This document shows positions 51,030-59,519 of a DNA stretch of 64,000 bases, piece by piece. Under the pieces are notes generated by a model that saw only the letters and a program-made list of their open reading frames with translations, was not told where the DNA came from and did no database searches. The stretch is taken from positions 280,103-344,102 of the forward strand of contig NZ_JAKFHA010000003.1 of the NCBI RefSeq assembly GCF_021502675.1. The letters run 5' to 3'. The DNA is from Yinghuangia soli. Lineage in GTDB: Bacteria; Actinomycetota; Actinomycetes; Streptomycetales; Streptomycetaceae. The position numbers and the translations under genes are program-made. Position 1 is the first letter of the stretch, and every line of letters begins with the position of its first letter.

Positions 51030-52201
51030 CCGCCCCGCCGCGGCCCGCCGCCGCCTCCGCGTCCGCCCCCGGACCCGGCGCCTCCCGACCCGACGCCGAC
51101 CGACCCGACACATCTCGACCCGGCACCGCCCGGTTCTCCCCCGCCCGGCTCGCCTGGCTGCGCAGCCCGGTCGTCCTCGGCGTCCCGGCTGCCGCGATCG
51201 CCGCCGGCGTCGCGGTGCTGCTGGTGATCGGCTCCGGCGCCACTCCCGCGGAGGCCGGACAGGCGCTCGCCGACGGCATGTTCGGCACCGACTACGCGAT
51301 CGGGGTGTCCTTCAACGGCGTCGCCGTCCTCATGCTCATCGCGGTCGGCTTCAGCGTCGCGCACCGCGTCGGACTGGTGAACGTCGGCGGCGAAGGCCAG
51401 TTGTGCCTGGGCGCGTTGGCCGGAACGGCGGTCGGCGTGAAGTTGGGCGACGGGCTGCCTCGGGCGCTCGGCACGCCGTTGGTCCTGGCCGCGGGGTTCG
51501 CGGCCGGCGCACTGTGGGCCGGGATCGCCGCATACCTCAAGGTGCGGCGCGGCACCAGCGAGGTCATCACCACACTGCTGCTCAACTTCGTCGGCATCGG
51601 CCTCGTCTCCCTCGCGGTCCACGAAGAGGCCCTGCTGCGGCAGCCGGTCACCTCCTCCGAGACGCTGCCGCAATCGGAGCCGGTCGCCTCGTCCGGGCGG
51701 CTGCCGCTCCTCGACGCGGCCACCTCGCCGGCCACGATCGCGATCGTGGTGGCCGTCGCCTCGGCGCTGGTGGTCGCGGTCGTCCTGCGGCACACCGCCA
51801 CGGGGCTGCGCCTGAAGGCCGCGGGCCGGTCGGCACCGGCTGCGCGCCGGGCCGGGCTCCCGGTCGGGCGGCTGGAAGGCGGGGCGCTGGCCGTCGCGGG
51901 CGGTTTCGCCGGGCTCGCGGGTGCGGTGCTGGTCGCGACCGCGCCGTACGTGCTCGACGAAGGCCTCTCATCCGGCTACGGATTCGCGGGCCTGGTGGTG
52001 GGCCTGCTGGCCCGCGGCTCGCTCACCGCCGTCGCGGCGGTCGCCCTGCTGCTGGGCTTCCTAGTGTCGGGCGGCATCAACCTGCAGATCGCCGCGGGGG
52101 TCCCCGCCTCGACCGTCCAGGTGGCGCAGAGCGTCCTGGTGGTGTGCATCGCCGGGGCCATGCGCTGGACCGCGGCCCGACCCGGCGGAGGCGCCCGATG
52201 A
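51026..52201 (+). CDS. ABC importer permease 1 (YufP-like)
   Basis: A 391-residue membrane protein of the BPD_transp_2 family. An unusually Pro/Asp/Ser-rich cytosolic leader (~45 residues) precedes ~9 helices: VVLGVPAAAIAAGVAVLLVI, FNGVAVLMLIAVGFSVAHRV, GLVNVGGEGQLCLGALAG (the conserved NVGxEGQ loop), STVQVAQSVLVVCIAGAMRW. Starts in the ATGA overlap with the ATPase gene. It forms the translocation pore with the next gene product. Confidence 0.88.
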   Translation: MTAPPRPAAASASAPGPGASRPDADRPDTSRPGTARFSPARLAWLRSPVVLGVPAAAIAAGVAVLLVIGSGATPAEAGQALADGMFGTDYAIGVSFNGVAVLMLIAVGFSVAHRVGLVNVGGEGQLCLGALAGTAVGVKLGDGLPRALGTPLVLAAGFAAGALWAGIAAYLKVRRGTSEVITTLLLNFVGIGLVSLAVHEEALLRQPVTSSETLPQSEPVASSGRLPLLDAATSPATIAIVVAVASALVVAVVLRHTATGLRLKAAGRSAPAARRAGLPVGRLEGGALAVAGGFAGLAGAVLVATAPYVLDEGLSSGYGFAGLVVGLLARGSLTAVAAVALLLGFLVSGGINLQIAAGVPASTVQVAQSVLVVCIAGAMRWTAARPGGGAR

Positions 52202-53118
52202 GTCCCGTATCCGACCTCCTGTCCGGCGGCGTGCACCTCGCGCTGCCGGTACTCCTCGCGGCAAGCGGCGAATTGATCAGCGAGCGCGCGGGCGTGCTCA
52301 ATCTCAGCCTCGAAGGCATGATGCTCACCGGGGCGTTCGCGTCGGTGGCCGGCGCGCTGCAGAGCGGCGACGCGACCGTCGGGGTGCTGTGCGGCGTCGC
52401 CGCGGCCGTGTTGTTCGCGGCCTTGCAGGCCGTCCTGAGCGTGACCCTGCGCGCCGACCAGGTCGTCGTCGGCATCGCCGCGAACGCGCTGGCGCTGGGC
52501 GCGACGACGTACGGCTCCCGCGTCATGCTGGGCGACGACCGCAACGCGACGGTGCCCTCCTTCGACGAGCTGCCCGTGCCCGGTTTGTCCGACATCCCGT
52601 ACGTCGGCCCCGCGCTGTTCGCGCACACGGCACTCGGGTACGCGGCCCTCGCGCTCGTCGCCGTCATCGGCCTCGCCGCCTCCCGCCGCACCGGCCTCGG
52701 CCTGGCCGTCGACGCCGCGGGCGAGGACGCGGAGACCGCGGACCGCTCGGGCCTGCCGGTCCGCGGCATCCGGTACGCCTGCGTGCTCCTGGCCGGCCTC
52801 ACCGCAGGCCTGGGCGGGGCGCAGCTCGCGCTGTCCGAAGTCCACGCCTTCACCGACAACATGACGGCCGGCATCGGCTACCTCGCCGTCGTGGCGGTGA
52901 TCGCGGGCCGCTGGCGGGCGCTGCCGACCGCACTTGCCTGCGTGTTCTTCGGGATCGCCCAGGCCCTGCAGTTCACCGCGCCGGCCCTGGGGGTCGACCT
53001 GCCGGTGGCGGTTCTGGTGATGTCGCCGTACGTCATCGCGCTGCTGGCCGTCAGCGGACTGGTCGGCCGCAGCCGCGCCCCTGCCTGCCTGACCGTCCCG
53101 TTCGCCCGCACCGGGTGA
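52198..53118 (+). CDS. ABC importer permease 2 (YufQ-like)
   Basis: A 306-residue membrane protein with ~8 helices. It opens with GVHLALPVLLAASGELISER and AGVLNLSLEGMMLTGAFASV, the NLSxEGxM loop typical of the second BPD_transp_2 permease; later GLAVDAAGEDAETADRSGLP and TAGIGYLAVVAVIAGRWRAL. ATG 52198 overlaps the preceding stop. It completes the BMP-type importer. Confidence 0.9.
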   Translation: MSPVSDLLSGGVHLALPVLLAASGELISERAGVLNLSLEGMMLTGAFASVAGALQSGDATVGVLCGVAAAVLFAALQAVLSVTLRADQVVVGIAANALALGATTYGSRVMLGDDRNATVPSFDELPVPGLSDIPYVGPALFAHTALGYAALALVAVIGLAASRRTGLGLAVDAAGEDAETADRSGLPVRGIRYACVLLAGLTAGLGGAQLALSEVHAFTDNMTAGIGYLAVVAVIAGRWRALPTALACVFFGIAQALQFTAPALGVDLPVAVLVMSPYVIALLAVSGLVGRSRAPACLTVPFARTG

Positions 53119-53197
53119 CCTCCCCCGCCTGCACGCTCCGCACCTCTCCCGCTGCTCGCCACCGCTACCCGCCTCCGACCCGCAAGGACGGTTGTTG

Positions 53198-54184
53198 ATG
53201 ACGCTTTTCCTGACCCGCACCGAAGTCCTCGACCTCATGGACATGGGCAGGATGATCGACGCGGTGTCCCGCGCACATGCGGACGCCGCGCAGGGCCGGG
53301 CGGTCAACCCCGGGCCGCACGGCATCGTGATGCCCGGCTCGGAGACCGTGTTCCTGCCCATGACCGCGGCCTCGGCCCCGCTGCGCGGCGCGGCGGTCAA
53401 ACTCCTCGCCGACATGCCGGCCAACCGGGCGCGCGGGCTCCCCGCGCAGCGCTCCACGGTGATGGTCGTCGACCCGGAGACCGGTGCCTGCGAGGCGGTC
53501 CTCGACGGACGCGCCCTCACGCTCTTCCGCACCGCCGCCGCGTCCGCGGTGGCGACCCGCCACCTCGCCCGCCCCGACAGCCGTGTGCTGGGGCTGATCG
53601 GCGCCGGCGCACTGGCGGCCACCCACGTCGAGGCACTGCGCGCGGTCCTCCCGCTCGCCGAGGTCCGGGTGTGGAGCCGCACCGCCGCGACCGCGGCGGC
53701 CTGCGCGGAGGGCATCACCGCGACAGGCCTGGAGGCACGCGTGGTGGACGATCCTCGGGACGCCGTCGAAGGCGTCGACGTCCTGTGCACCCTCACGCCG
53801 TCGCGCGAACCCCTCGTACGCGGCGCCTGGTTCCGCCCGGGCCTGCACGTCAACGCGGTCGGCGCACCGCCCCGCGCCGACCACCGCGAGATCGACACCG
53901 AGGGCGTACGCCGCGCCCGCGTCGTCGTCGACAACCGCGAGACCGCACGCCTGGACTCCGGCGATGTCATGATCCCGGTCGCCGAAGGCGCCATCGACCC
54001 CGCGCACTTCGCCGACGAACTCGGCGAGATCATCGTCGGCGCAAAGCCGGGCCGCGAGAAGCCGGACGAGATCACGCTCTTCAACTCCGTGGGCATCGGC
54101 CTCCAGGACTTGGCCGCCGCCCGCCTGGTCATCGACCGAGCCCGGCAACTGGGCATCGGTTTCGACATCGACCTGTCCCGCTGA
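53198..54184 (+). CDS. ornithine cyclodeaminase/mu-crystallin family enzyme
   Basis: A 328-residue NAD(P)-dependent protein. Characteristic segments are MIDAVSRAHADAAQGRAVNP, AAVKLLADMPANRARGLPAQ, LDGRALTLFRTAAASAVATR, the Rossmann LGLIGAGALAATHVEAL, VDVLCTLTPSREPLVRGAWF and EITLFNSVGIGLQDLAAARL. The family includes ornithine cyclodeaminase, alanine dehydrogenase, ketimine reductase and diaminopropionate-synthesis enzymes; which reaction applies is not decidable here. It follows the importer by 79 bases with AAGGACGG upstream of ATG 53198, suggesting that the imported compound, or its amine, is its substrate. Confidence 0.85.
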   Translation: MTLFLTRTEVLDLMDMGRMIDAVSRAHADAAQGRAVNPGPHGIVMPGSETVFLPMTAASAPLRGAAVKLLADMPANRARGLPAQRSTVMVVDPETGACEAVLDGRALTLFRTAAASAVATRHLARPDSRVLGLIGAGALAATHVEALRAVLPLAEVRVWSRTAATAAACAEGITATGLEARVVDDPRDAVEGVDVLCTLTPSREPLVRGAWFRPGLHVNAVGAPPRADHREIDTEGVRRARVVVDNRETARLDSGDVMIPVAEGAIDPAHFADELGEIIVGAKPGREKPDEITLFNSVGIGLQDLAAARLVIDRARQLGIGFDIDLSR

Positions 54185-54503
54185 CACGCTGCCGCCACGT
54201 CGGTGTGCGCGTCGCCGGTCCATACTGCGGCACCGGCGACGTGCACACCGAAGCAGCCGCGACTCGCCCCGTCAGCCCGTCGTCCGCTGCCCGTCGCTCG
54301 TCTCGCGGATGCCGCGCGATCCGACGTCGGCCGCGTCGGCCGCAACTCGACTGCGTCGCCAACGCGGCCGAGGCCCAGGCGGCAGTGGACCGCGCAGGAT
54401 CGCCCGCAGTCGAGCTTGTGCGCAGTCGAACCCGACGCGGTGCCGCGCCCACGATCGTGGTGCGTCCCCCAGACCCGGCGGTCGAGGGAGGAGCATGCTG
54501 GCC
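54185..54503. other. intergenic region after the cyclodeaminase-family gene
   Basis: 319 bases without a convincing frame or strong hairpin. The next gene's ribosome site GGGAGGAG is at 54486-54493. Confidence 0.5.
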
Positions 54504-54788
54504 ATGACGACCTCAGCGGACCCCGACAAGGTGCCTTCAGGTCCCGACGCCCACTACCTGACGCACACCGCCCGCAGCTACGGCTGGACCGTGACCGCGC
54601 ACCCCGACGCCACGGTGCGGCTGTCCCTGCCGGACCGCAGCATGCATCTGCGCTTCACGCCGGACGGCGCTTTCCGCCACGCGACCGCGACGGGCCCCGA
54701 CCACACCGACCACCGGCTGGACCTGCGCCAGGTCGTGGACGTACTGGAACGGCACGGCTCGGCGAAACCACCGGCGCCGCGCGCGTGA
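54504..54788 (+). CDS. small hypothetical protein
   Basis: A 94-residue soluble protein: DAHYLTHTARSYGWTVTAHP, VRLSLPDRSMHLRFTPDGAF, RLDLRQVVDVLERHGS. The alternation of helix and strands suggests a small alpha/beta fold, and similar proteins occur in streptomycetes, but no named family comes to mind. ATG 54504 suits the GGGAGGAG site ~10 bases upstream better than ATG 54495. It converges on the cupin gene. Confidence 0.55.
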   Translation: MTTSADPDKVPSGPDAHYLTHTARSYGWTVTAHPDATVRLSLPDRSMHLRFTPDGAFRHATATGPDHTDHRLDLRQVVDVLERHGSAKPPAPRA

Positions 54789-54804
54789 CGGCTGCCGGCC
54801 CAGG

Positions 54805-54827
54805 GCCGCGCCGGTGCACGGCGCGGC
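54805..54827. terminator. 9-bp hairpin between convergent genes
   Basis: GCCGCGCCG and CGGCGCGGC pair perfectly around GTGCA, with outer GACGGC/GCCGTC also complementary. It separates the hypothetical gene (+, stop 54788) from the cupin gene (-, stop 54837), so it can act in both directions. Confidence 0.65.
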
Positions 54828-54836
54828 GCACGGCCG

Positions 54837-55202
54837 TCAGCCCATCTGGGCCTTGACGTGGTCGACGACCGCCGCGAAGTCACCGGTCGGCGAGAACTCC
54901 ACGAACTCCGAGTCCTCAAGGGCTTCCGGAACGTGCCCGGGCTCCCAGTAGTACGCCTGACCCGCCTCGTAGATGTCGTCCCCCGACGGAGTGTGCATCT
55001 TCACCCGCCCCTTGATCAGGTACCCCCAGTGCGGGCATTGGCACGCGTCACCGGGAAGCCCTTGCATGGCCGGGCCCATGTGTGTGCCCTTCGGCAGCCG
55101 GATGAAGCCGACCGAGAGATCACCGCCGATAGGTTTCGTACGCACTTCGACGCCGTTGCCCTCGATCACCACAGGTACGTCGTTGCGAGTCGCGGCCGTC
55201 AT
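54837..55202 (-). CDS. single-domain cupin protein
   Basis: A 121-residue cupin: VRTKPIGGDLSVGFIRLPKG, CQCPHWGYLIKGRVKMHTPS, EAGQAYYWEPGHVPEALEDS, EFVEFSPTGDFAAVVDHVKA. Cupin motif 1 is C-P-H-W-G-Y with one histidine rather than the usual two, and motif 2 is PGHVPE, so a metal site is possible but atypical. Reaction unknown. GGAGGAGG precedes ATG 55202 by 10 bases. Confidence 0.8.
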   Translation of the reverse strand: MTAATRNDVPVVIEGNGVEVRTKPIGGDLSVGFIRLPKGTHMGPAMQGLPGDACQCPHWGYLIKGRVKMHTPSGDDIYEAGQAYYWEPGHVPEALEDSEFVEFSPTGDFAAVVDHVKAQMG

Positions 55203-55353
55203 GGCGTTGGTCCTCCTCCGGCCCTCGTGGAACCCCGCGTCTTCAAGCCTGGCACTCCCCGGACGCCGCGGCACGCGGTGGAGGGTCGCGCGGCCCTGCC
55301 GACTGCCGGACCGCCGCTCAGGGACGCGCCCCGGCCGCCGGCAACGGGTGGGT

Positions 55354-55629
55354 CTATCCGGCAGTTTCGGGGGCCTGGGTACCGAACCGCGCTCCCGCTG
55401 CGCGCGCAGTGCCACCTGCTCCGGCCAGGAGGTCCATGACCGGCTCGGGGGCCCGGCTCTGCGCGAGCAGGCCCGCGTCCGCGACCGGGCGCGGGGGCAG
55501 CAGCCGGACCGCGATGCTGCCGCACGTGCAGCGGGTGTACACGACTTCTCCCTGCGAAGTGCGGTGCCGCGACAGCTCCCGCTCCCATCGCCCGTCGGTC
55601 CGCCCGCACACACTGCAGGTCGACGCCAT
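55354..55629 (-). CDS. small zinc-ribbon protein
   Basis: A 91-residue protein with two CxxC pairs at the N-terminus (STCSVCGRTDGRWERELSRH, and YTRCTCGSIAVRLLPPRP), forming a probable zinc ribbon. The C-terminal half is low-complexity. It is divergent from the CGNR regulator with 72 bases between starts, and the palindromes there may let that regulator control it. GGAGGGG precedes ATG 55629. Confidence 0.65.
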   Translation of the reverse strand: MASTCSVCGRTDGRWERELSRHRTSQGEVVYTRCTCGSIAVRLLPPRPVADAGLLAQSRAPEPVMDLLAGAGGTARAAGARFGTQAPETAG

Positions 55630-55648
55630 GGCAGCCCCTCCGTCGATC

Positions 55649-55696
55649 GGTAATACTTCTAGCAGGGTCACTCCTTACCGATGAGACTATGTAAGG
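55649..55696. promoter_or_regulatory. nested inverted repeats in divergent promoter
   Basis: GGTAA (55649-55653) pairs with TTACC (55675-55679), and CCTTAC (55673-55678) pairs with GTAAGG (55691-55696). The shared central TTAC box gives three half-sites between the zinc-ribbon and CGNR genes. It is unusually AT-rich for the window and is a likely operator/promoter region. Confidence 0.5.
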
Positions 55697-55701
55697 GTTC
55701 A

Positions 55702-56268
55702 ATGGACGTCAACGGTTACCGCAGCGACGGTGTCGGCGCCTCCGTCGCCATGGTCAATTTCTGGACGGTCGACCATGCCGGCGCGGACGCCCCCGCACCC
55801 ACGGTCGAGCAGGTGCGCGAACTGCTCGCGCCGTTCTCCTTCCTGGTCCAGGACGCCCGCGCCGCGCACGTCCCGTTGCTCGCCGCCTGGGCCGCCGAAC
55901 TGCGCGGCGTCTTCGAGGCCGCCGACCTGGAAGAGGCCGTCGACCGCGGCAACGCCCTGCTCGCGCAGATCACCGTGAACCCCCGCCTGGTCGACCACGG
56001 CTACGGCCTGCACGTCCACTACGCCCCCTCGGGCGTGCCGTTCGTCGACCGTGCGCGCATCAACAGCGCCATGGGGATCGCGAACCTGCTCGCCGAATAC
56101 GGCATCGACCGCTCGGGGGTGTGCGCGGCCGACGCCTGCGAACGCGTCTACGCGGACACCTCCCGCAACGGCCGGCGCCGCTACTGCTCCGAGGCGTGTG
56201 CCAATCGCGCCAACGTGGCCGCCCACCGGGCCCGCAAACGCGCCGCCACCGGGTCTCAGGGCGACTGA
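55702..56268 (+). CDS. CGNR zinc-finger regulator
   Basis: A 188-residue member of the ABATE/CGNR family. It opens MDVNGYRSDGVGASVAMVNF, has a helical ligand-like domain (VEQVRELLAPFSFLVQDARA, HGYGLHVHYAPSGVPFVDRA), and ends in a zinc finger: CAADACERVYADTSRNGRRR, YCSEACANRANVAAHRARKR. The signature CGNR reads C-A-N-R here. Typical function is transcription control. ATG 55702 matches family starts and has AAGGG upstream; ATG 55681 is in frame but lies inside the palindromic region. Confidence 0.85.
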   Translation: MDVNGYRSDGVGASVAMVNFWTVDHAGADAPAPTVEQVRELLAPFSFLVQDARAAHVPLLAAWAAELRGVFEAADLEEAVDRGNALLAQITVNPRLVDHGYGLHVHYAPSGVPFVDRARINSAMGIANLLAEYGIDRSGVCAADACERVYADTSRNGRRRYCSEACANRANVAAHRARKRAATGSQGD

Positions 56269-56332
56269 GGGCCGAGGCGCGGGCACAGCATGATGATGGC
56301 GCGGTCCGCGGATCGGCCCTCCCGCCCGCGCG

Positions 56333-57028
56333 TCACTCGGCCCAGTCCGACCCCTCGATGACGTCCACGAAGTCGCCGCGCTCGAACCCCGGGACGAACC
56401 GGGCCAGCACGTCCGCCTTCACGTTGCCGAACGTCGTGGCCGGCCGGTCCTTGATGCCGTCCGTGAACGCCGCCAGGATGCGCCGCTTGAAGTCCGGGCG
56501 CGGGTGCGCCGCGACGACCGCCGCGCGCACGTCGTCCGGCAGGTCCGCGTAGCCGATGCCCAGCACGTCGAGTTCGACGCCCGCGGTCACGAGGGCGACT
56601 TCGGGGGCCATGCCGTACGGGATCTCCGGTGTGGTGTGCAGCGCGATGCCCTCCCACACCAGGCGGACCGAGTCCGCCGGGACGCCGTGCCCGCGGAGGA
56701 ATGCCGCGGCCGCCTCGGCACCGTCGAGCTCGAACCTGCGCGCGGTGGTGCGGTACGGGTCGACCAGGCCGAGGTCGTGGAACATCGCCCCGACGTAGAG
56801 CAGTTCAGGGTCGAACGCCAGTCCGCGCCGGGCCCCTTGCCACGCGCCGAACAGGTAGACGCGGCGCGAGTGGTGGAACAACAGTTCGCCCGCGACGTCG
56901 CGCACCAGTTCGGTGGTCTCCGCGGCGATCCGGCTGTCGGGCACCTTGATGCCGCCGATCTCCGAGGGTACGGGCGCAGTCGTGGATGCACCGGAGGTGG
57001 CGGAGGCGGTGGAGGACGAGTTGGACAT
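56333..57028 (-). CDS. HD-domain hydrolase (cyanamide hydratase-like)
   Basis: A 231-residue HD protein: a Ser/Thr/Ala-rich leader, then VPDSRIAAETTELVRDVAGE, LLFHHSRRVYLFGAW (first H), ELLYVGAMFHDLGLVDPYRT (HD pair), WEGIALHTTPEIPYGMAPEV (H) and ELDVLGIGYADLPDDVRAAV. The order resembles the DDI2/cyanamide hydratase-like group of HD hydrolases. Substrate is unknown. ATG 57028 has GGGAG upstream. It is divergent from the GlxA regulator across a repeat-filled spacer. Confidence 0.82.
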   Translation of the reverse strand: MSNSSSTASATSGASTTAPVPSEIGGIKVPDSRIAAETTELVRDVAGELLFHHSRRVYLFGAWQGARRGLAFDPELLYVGAMFHDLGLVDPYRTTARRFELDGAEAAAAFLRGHGVPADSVRLVWEGIALHTTPEIPYGMAPEVALVTAGVELDVLGIGYADLPDDVRAAVVAAHPRPDFKRRILAAFTDGIKDRPATTFGNVKADVLARFVPGFERGDFVDVIEGSDWAE

Positions 57029-57183
57029 GGCGGGCTCCCGAACTTCTGAAACGGACCGAACTCCCGGACGGGGCCGGGCGGCTCGGCTGAACGCCTTCAG
57101 CCTCCCGCCGGGCACCGGGCCGCGACCATGACCGTACGGCCATGAATCCCTCGGATTCGGCCATCGCGCCCTCCGCCGCATTC

Positions 57184-57361
57184 CCTCAGCCCCGTCGCTC
57201 TCAGCCCCTCCGCCCTCAGCCCCTCCGCCGCACTCCCCTCAGCCCCTCCGCCCTCAGCCCCTCCGCCGCACTCCCCTCAGCCCCTCAGCCCCTCAGCCCC
57301 TCAGCCCCTCCGCCCCGTCGCCCCTCCGCCCCGTCGCCCGTCGCCCGTCGCCCGTCGCCCG
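57184..57361. repeat. imperfect satellite array in a divergent promoter
   Basis: The stretch is built of TCAGCCCC, TCCGCCC and CTCCGCCGCACTCCCC units, including a ~45-base block repeated twice, then five CTCAGCCC-type copies, and ends in GTCGCCC repeats. It occupies most of the spacer between the HD gene and the GlxA regulator and stops 13 bases before the regulator's ATG. Confidence 0.9.
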
Positions 57362-57374
57362 TTAGCGTGACCGC

Positions 57375-58370
57375 ATGCCCGCGCCCGTCCGCCACATCGT
57401 CTTCCTCGCCTTCCCCGGCGTCCGCCAGCTCGACATCACCGGTCCGCTCGAAGTGTTCGCCACCGCCCGCGACCTCGGCGCCGCCTACTCCTGGACGGTG
57501 TGCTCGCCCGACGGAGCCGACGTCGCGACCCCGTCCGGACGCCTGGCCGTCGACGCCCCCGCCGACCCGACCGTCCTGCACGCCCGCGGCCCTGTCGACA
57601 CGATCATCGTCCCCGGCTCCGCGGACCTGCCCGAAGGACCGGACCCCGACGGACTGCTGCCCGCCCTGCACGCGCTGACCTCGGCCGCCGCCACGCCGCC
57701 GCGCCGCGTCGCGGCCGTCTGCACCGGCGCCTTCGCCCTCGCGTCCGCCGGGCTCCTCGACCACCGCCGCGCCACCACCCACTGGCGGCACGCCGCGACG
57801 CTCGCCCGGCGCCACCCCCTGATCGAGGTCGAGCCGGACGCGATCCACGTACGCGACGGGCACCTGCTGACGTCCGCCGGCGTGACGGCGGGCATCGACC
57901 TCGCCCTCGCCATGGTCGAGGCCGACGCCGGGGCCGACCTGGCCCGCGAAGTCGCCCGCGACCTGGTCGTGTTCATGCAGCGCCCCGGCGGCCAGTCGCA
58001 GTTCTCCTCGGCACTCCGCACCGCGCCCCCGCACCACGACCTGCTGCGCGGGGTCGTCGACGCCATCGCCGCCGACCCCGCCGAGGACCACCGCGCCCCC
58101 GCCCTGGCCGCACGCGCCGGGCTGAGCGTCCGCCACCTCACGCGCCTGTTCCACGACCAACTCGGCACGACCCCGGCCGGCTACGTCGAGGCCGCCCGTG
58201 TGGCGGCCGCGCAGGGCCTCCTCGCCTCCGGCGCCACCGTTACTGGCGCCGCCCAGCGCAGCGGCTTCGGCAGCGACGAGTCCCTGCGCCGCGCGTTCGC
58301 CCGCCGGTTGGGCGTAACCCCGTCGGCGTACCGAGCACGCTTCCGCACCACGGCGAGAGACATGTCGTGA
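57375..58370 (+). CDS. GlxA-family AraC regulator with DJ-1/PfpI domain
   Basis: A 331-residue regulator. The DJ-1-like amidotransferase fold is at ~5-185 (VFLAFPGVRQLDITGPLEVF, nucleophile-elbow AVCTGAFALASAGLLDHRRA, TSAGVTAGIDLALAMVEADA), and an AraC double HTH is at ~225-325 (LAARAGLSVRHLTRLFHDQL, AAQRSGFGSDESLRRAFARR, LGVTPSAYRARFR). Likely target is the divergent HD gene. No ribosome site is obvious because the repeat array runs close to ATG 57375. Confidence 0.9.
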   Translation: MPAPVRHIVFLAFPGVRQLDITGPLEVFATARDLGAAYSWTVCSPDGADVATPSGRLAVDAPADPTVLHARGPVDTIIVPGSADLPEGPDPDGLLPALHALTSAAATPPRRVAAVCTGAFALASAGLLDHRRATTHWRHAATLARRHPLIEVEPDAIHVRDGHLLTSAGVTAGIDLALAMVEADAGADLAREVARDLVVFMQRPGGQSQFSSALRTAPPHHDLLRGVVDAIAADPAEDHRAPALAARAGLSVRHLTRLFHDQLGTTPAGYVEAARVAAAQGLLASGATVTGAAQRSGFGSDESLRRAFARRLGVTPSAYRARFRTTARDMS

Positions 58371-58959
58371 GCTCCGGCCCCGGGTCGGTGAACTCGGCCG
58401 ACGTAGCTTGAGACGGTGCCCCGTACTCGCGAATGACGGGACGGCCCCCGCTCCCCCAGCCCAATCCGAAGTGGCGGCGCGGCCCTCAGATCGTCAGAGC
58501 GTTCACCGCGGGCCTCGGCGGTGAAGTGGGCGTGCTGACCACCAAGGTCGGCAGGCCCCAAATGCCGCATTGCCGAAGTTGCCGTCCGACGAGTGGCGTG
58601 TTCGGGGTCCCGGAGCCGGGGACCGCCTCGAGCGGCGACCTTGACTCCTACTGGGGCATCCACCACCCGCAAGCACCAACGCACTGCCCAGCACCCGACG
58701 TACAAGACGCCGCGCTCACCTCCTGATCGGGATGTTCGCCAAACCCGCTTCCCCGTCCTTCCGGTCTCGACGGGCGGGTGCCGGGATGTGCAAAGTACGC
58801 GCGCATTGGACTTGCGCTTTTTGGATGGCCTTTTGTTGCAACGTATCGCCGATTGATACGTTGCCGAAACCCGCGACATTCACGGGAGTTCAACGTCGAA
58901 CCCAGGAAAGCACCCGATTCGGGAGCGACGGAGGACCCCGTGAGGCCGCAGGTGCCGGC
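58371..58959. other. 589-bp region without a supported gene
   Basis: No frame here shows family resemblance with a start site. A less GC-rich patch around 58740-58900 reads like eroded or foreign DNA and leads into the ankyrin fragment. Confidence 0.5.
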
Positions 58960-59055
58960 GGTGTGCCTGCCTTGCGAGACGCCCTTGCCGCGGGCGCGGA
59001 TGTGAACGGCGACGGCAAACACGGCCGGACGACTCTGCTGGTCTCGGCCGTCGGT
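58960..59055 (+). pseudogene. single ankyrin-repeat remnant
   Basis: About 30 codons read PALRDALAAGADVNGDGKHG, RTTLLVSAVG, which matches one ankyrin unit (L-x-x-A-G-A-D-V-N-x-x-x-x-x-G-x-T-x-L). The frame before and after is not ankyrin-like, and no proper start is present, so it is a fragment of a lost repeat protein. Confidence 0.5.
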
Positions 59056-59129
59056 CCGCCTTGTCGCTCCGGCTCCGGTGGCGACGACCGCCGGAGCCGA
59101 CTCGTAGACACCGAGAAGATTGGTGAAGC

Positions 59130-59519
59130 GTGAGAACCACTGCACGAATGATTGCCACGTGTGTCGCCGCCCTGGCATTCACGGGAGCTTCGGCGACCGT
59201 CGCCCAGGCGCAGACATCCGCTACGGCGGCAAGTTGGCAGTGCAAAGGCACCCAGGTGTCGCTCTGCATCGAAAAGGTGGCCACGGACAAGGTCCGGGTG
59301 AACTTCGTCAACACGACGTACAGCACGGTCAAGGCGCGTTTCGGCCTGACCTGCGCCGGTCCGTCGGGTCAGTGGGTATACGACCTGAAGACGGACCTCG
59401 CACCGCGAGGCGGATACCTCTCCGGCACCATCACCTGCCCCGTCGGAATGCGGGACACCGCCGTCGGCTGGCAGATCACCAGCACCAGCACTTACTACTC
59501 GCCGAGAATCAGCATCTGA
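59130..59519 (+). CDS. small secreted protein of unknown function
   Basis: A 129-residue protein with a Sec signal: MRTTARMIATCVAALAFTGA, cleavage expected after AQA. The ~100-residue mature part is rich in Thr, Val and Ser with four cysteines (WQCKGTQVSLCIEKV, FGLTCAGPSGQWVYDL, GTITCPVGM), which could form two disulfides in a beta-sandwich. Start GTG 59130 has GAAGATTGGTGAAG upstream, a weak site. No family is recognised. Codon use is less GC-biased than neighbours. Confidence 0.6.
   Translation: MRTTARMIATCVAALAFTGASATVAQAQTSATAASWQCKGTQVSLCIEKVATDKVRVNFVNTTYSTVKARFGLTCAGPSGQWVYDLKTDLAPRGGYLSGTITCPVGMRDTAVGWQITSTSTYYSPRISI

Noticed and set aside
58433-58726. 97-codon plus-strand frame
   Set aside because: No start-site support, no family resemblance, and composition drifts along its length.
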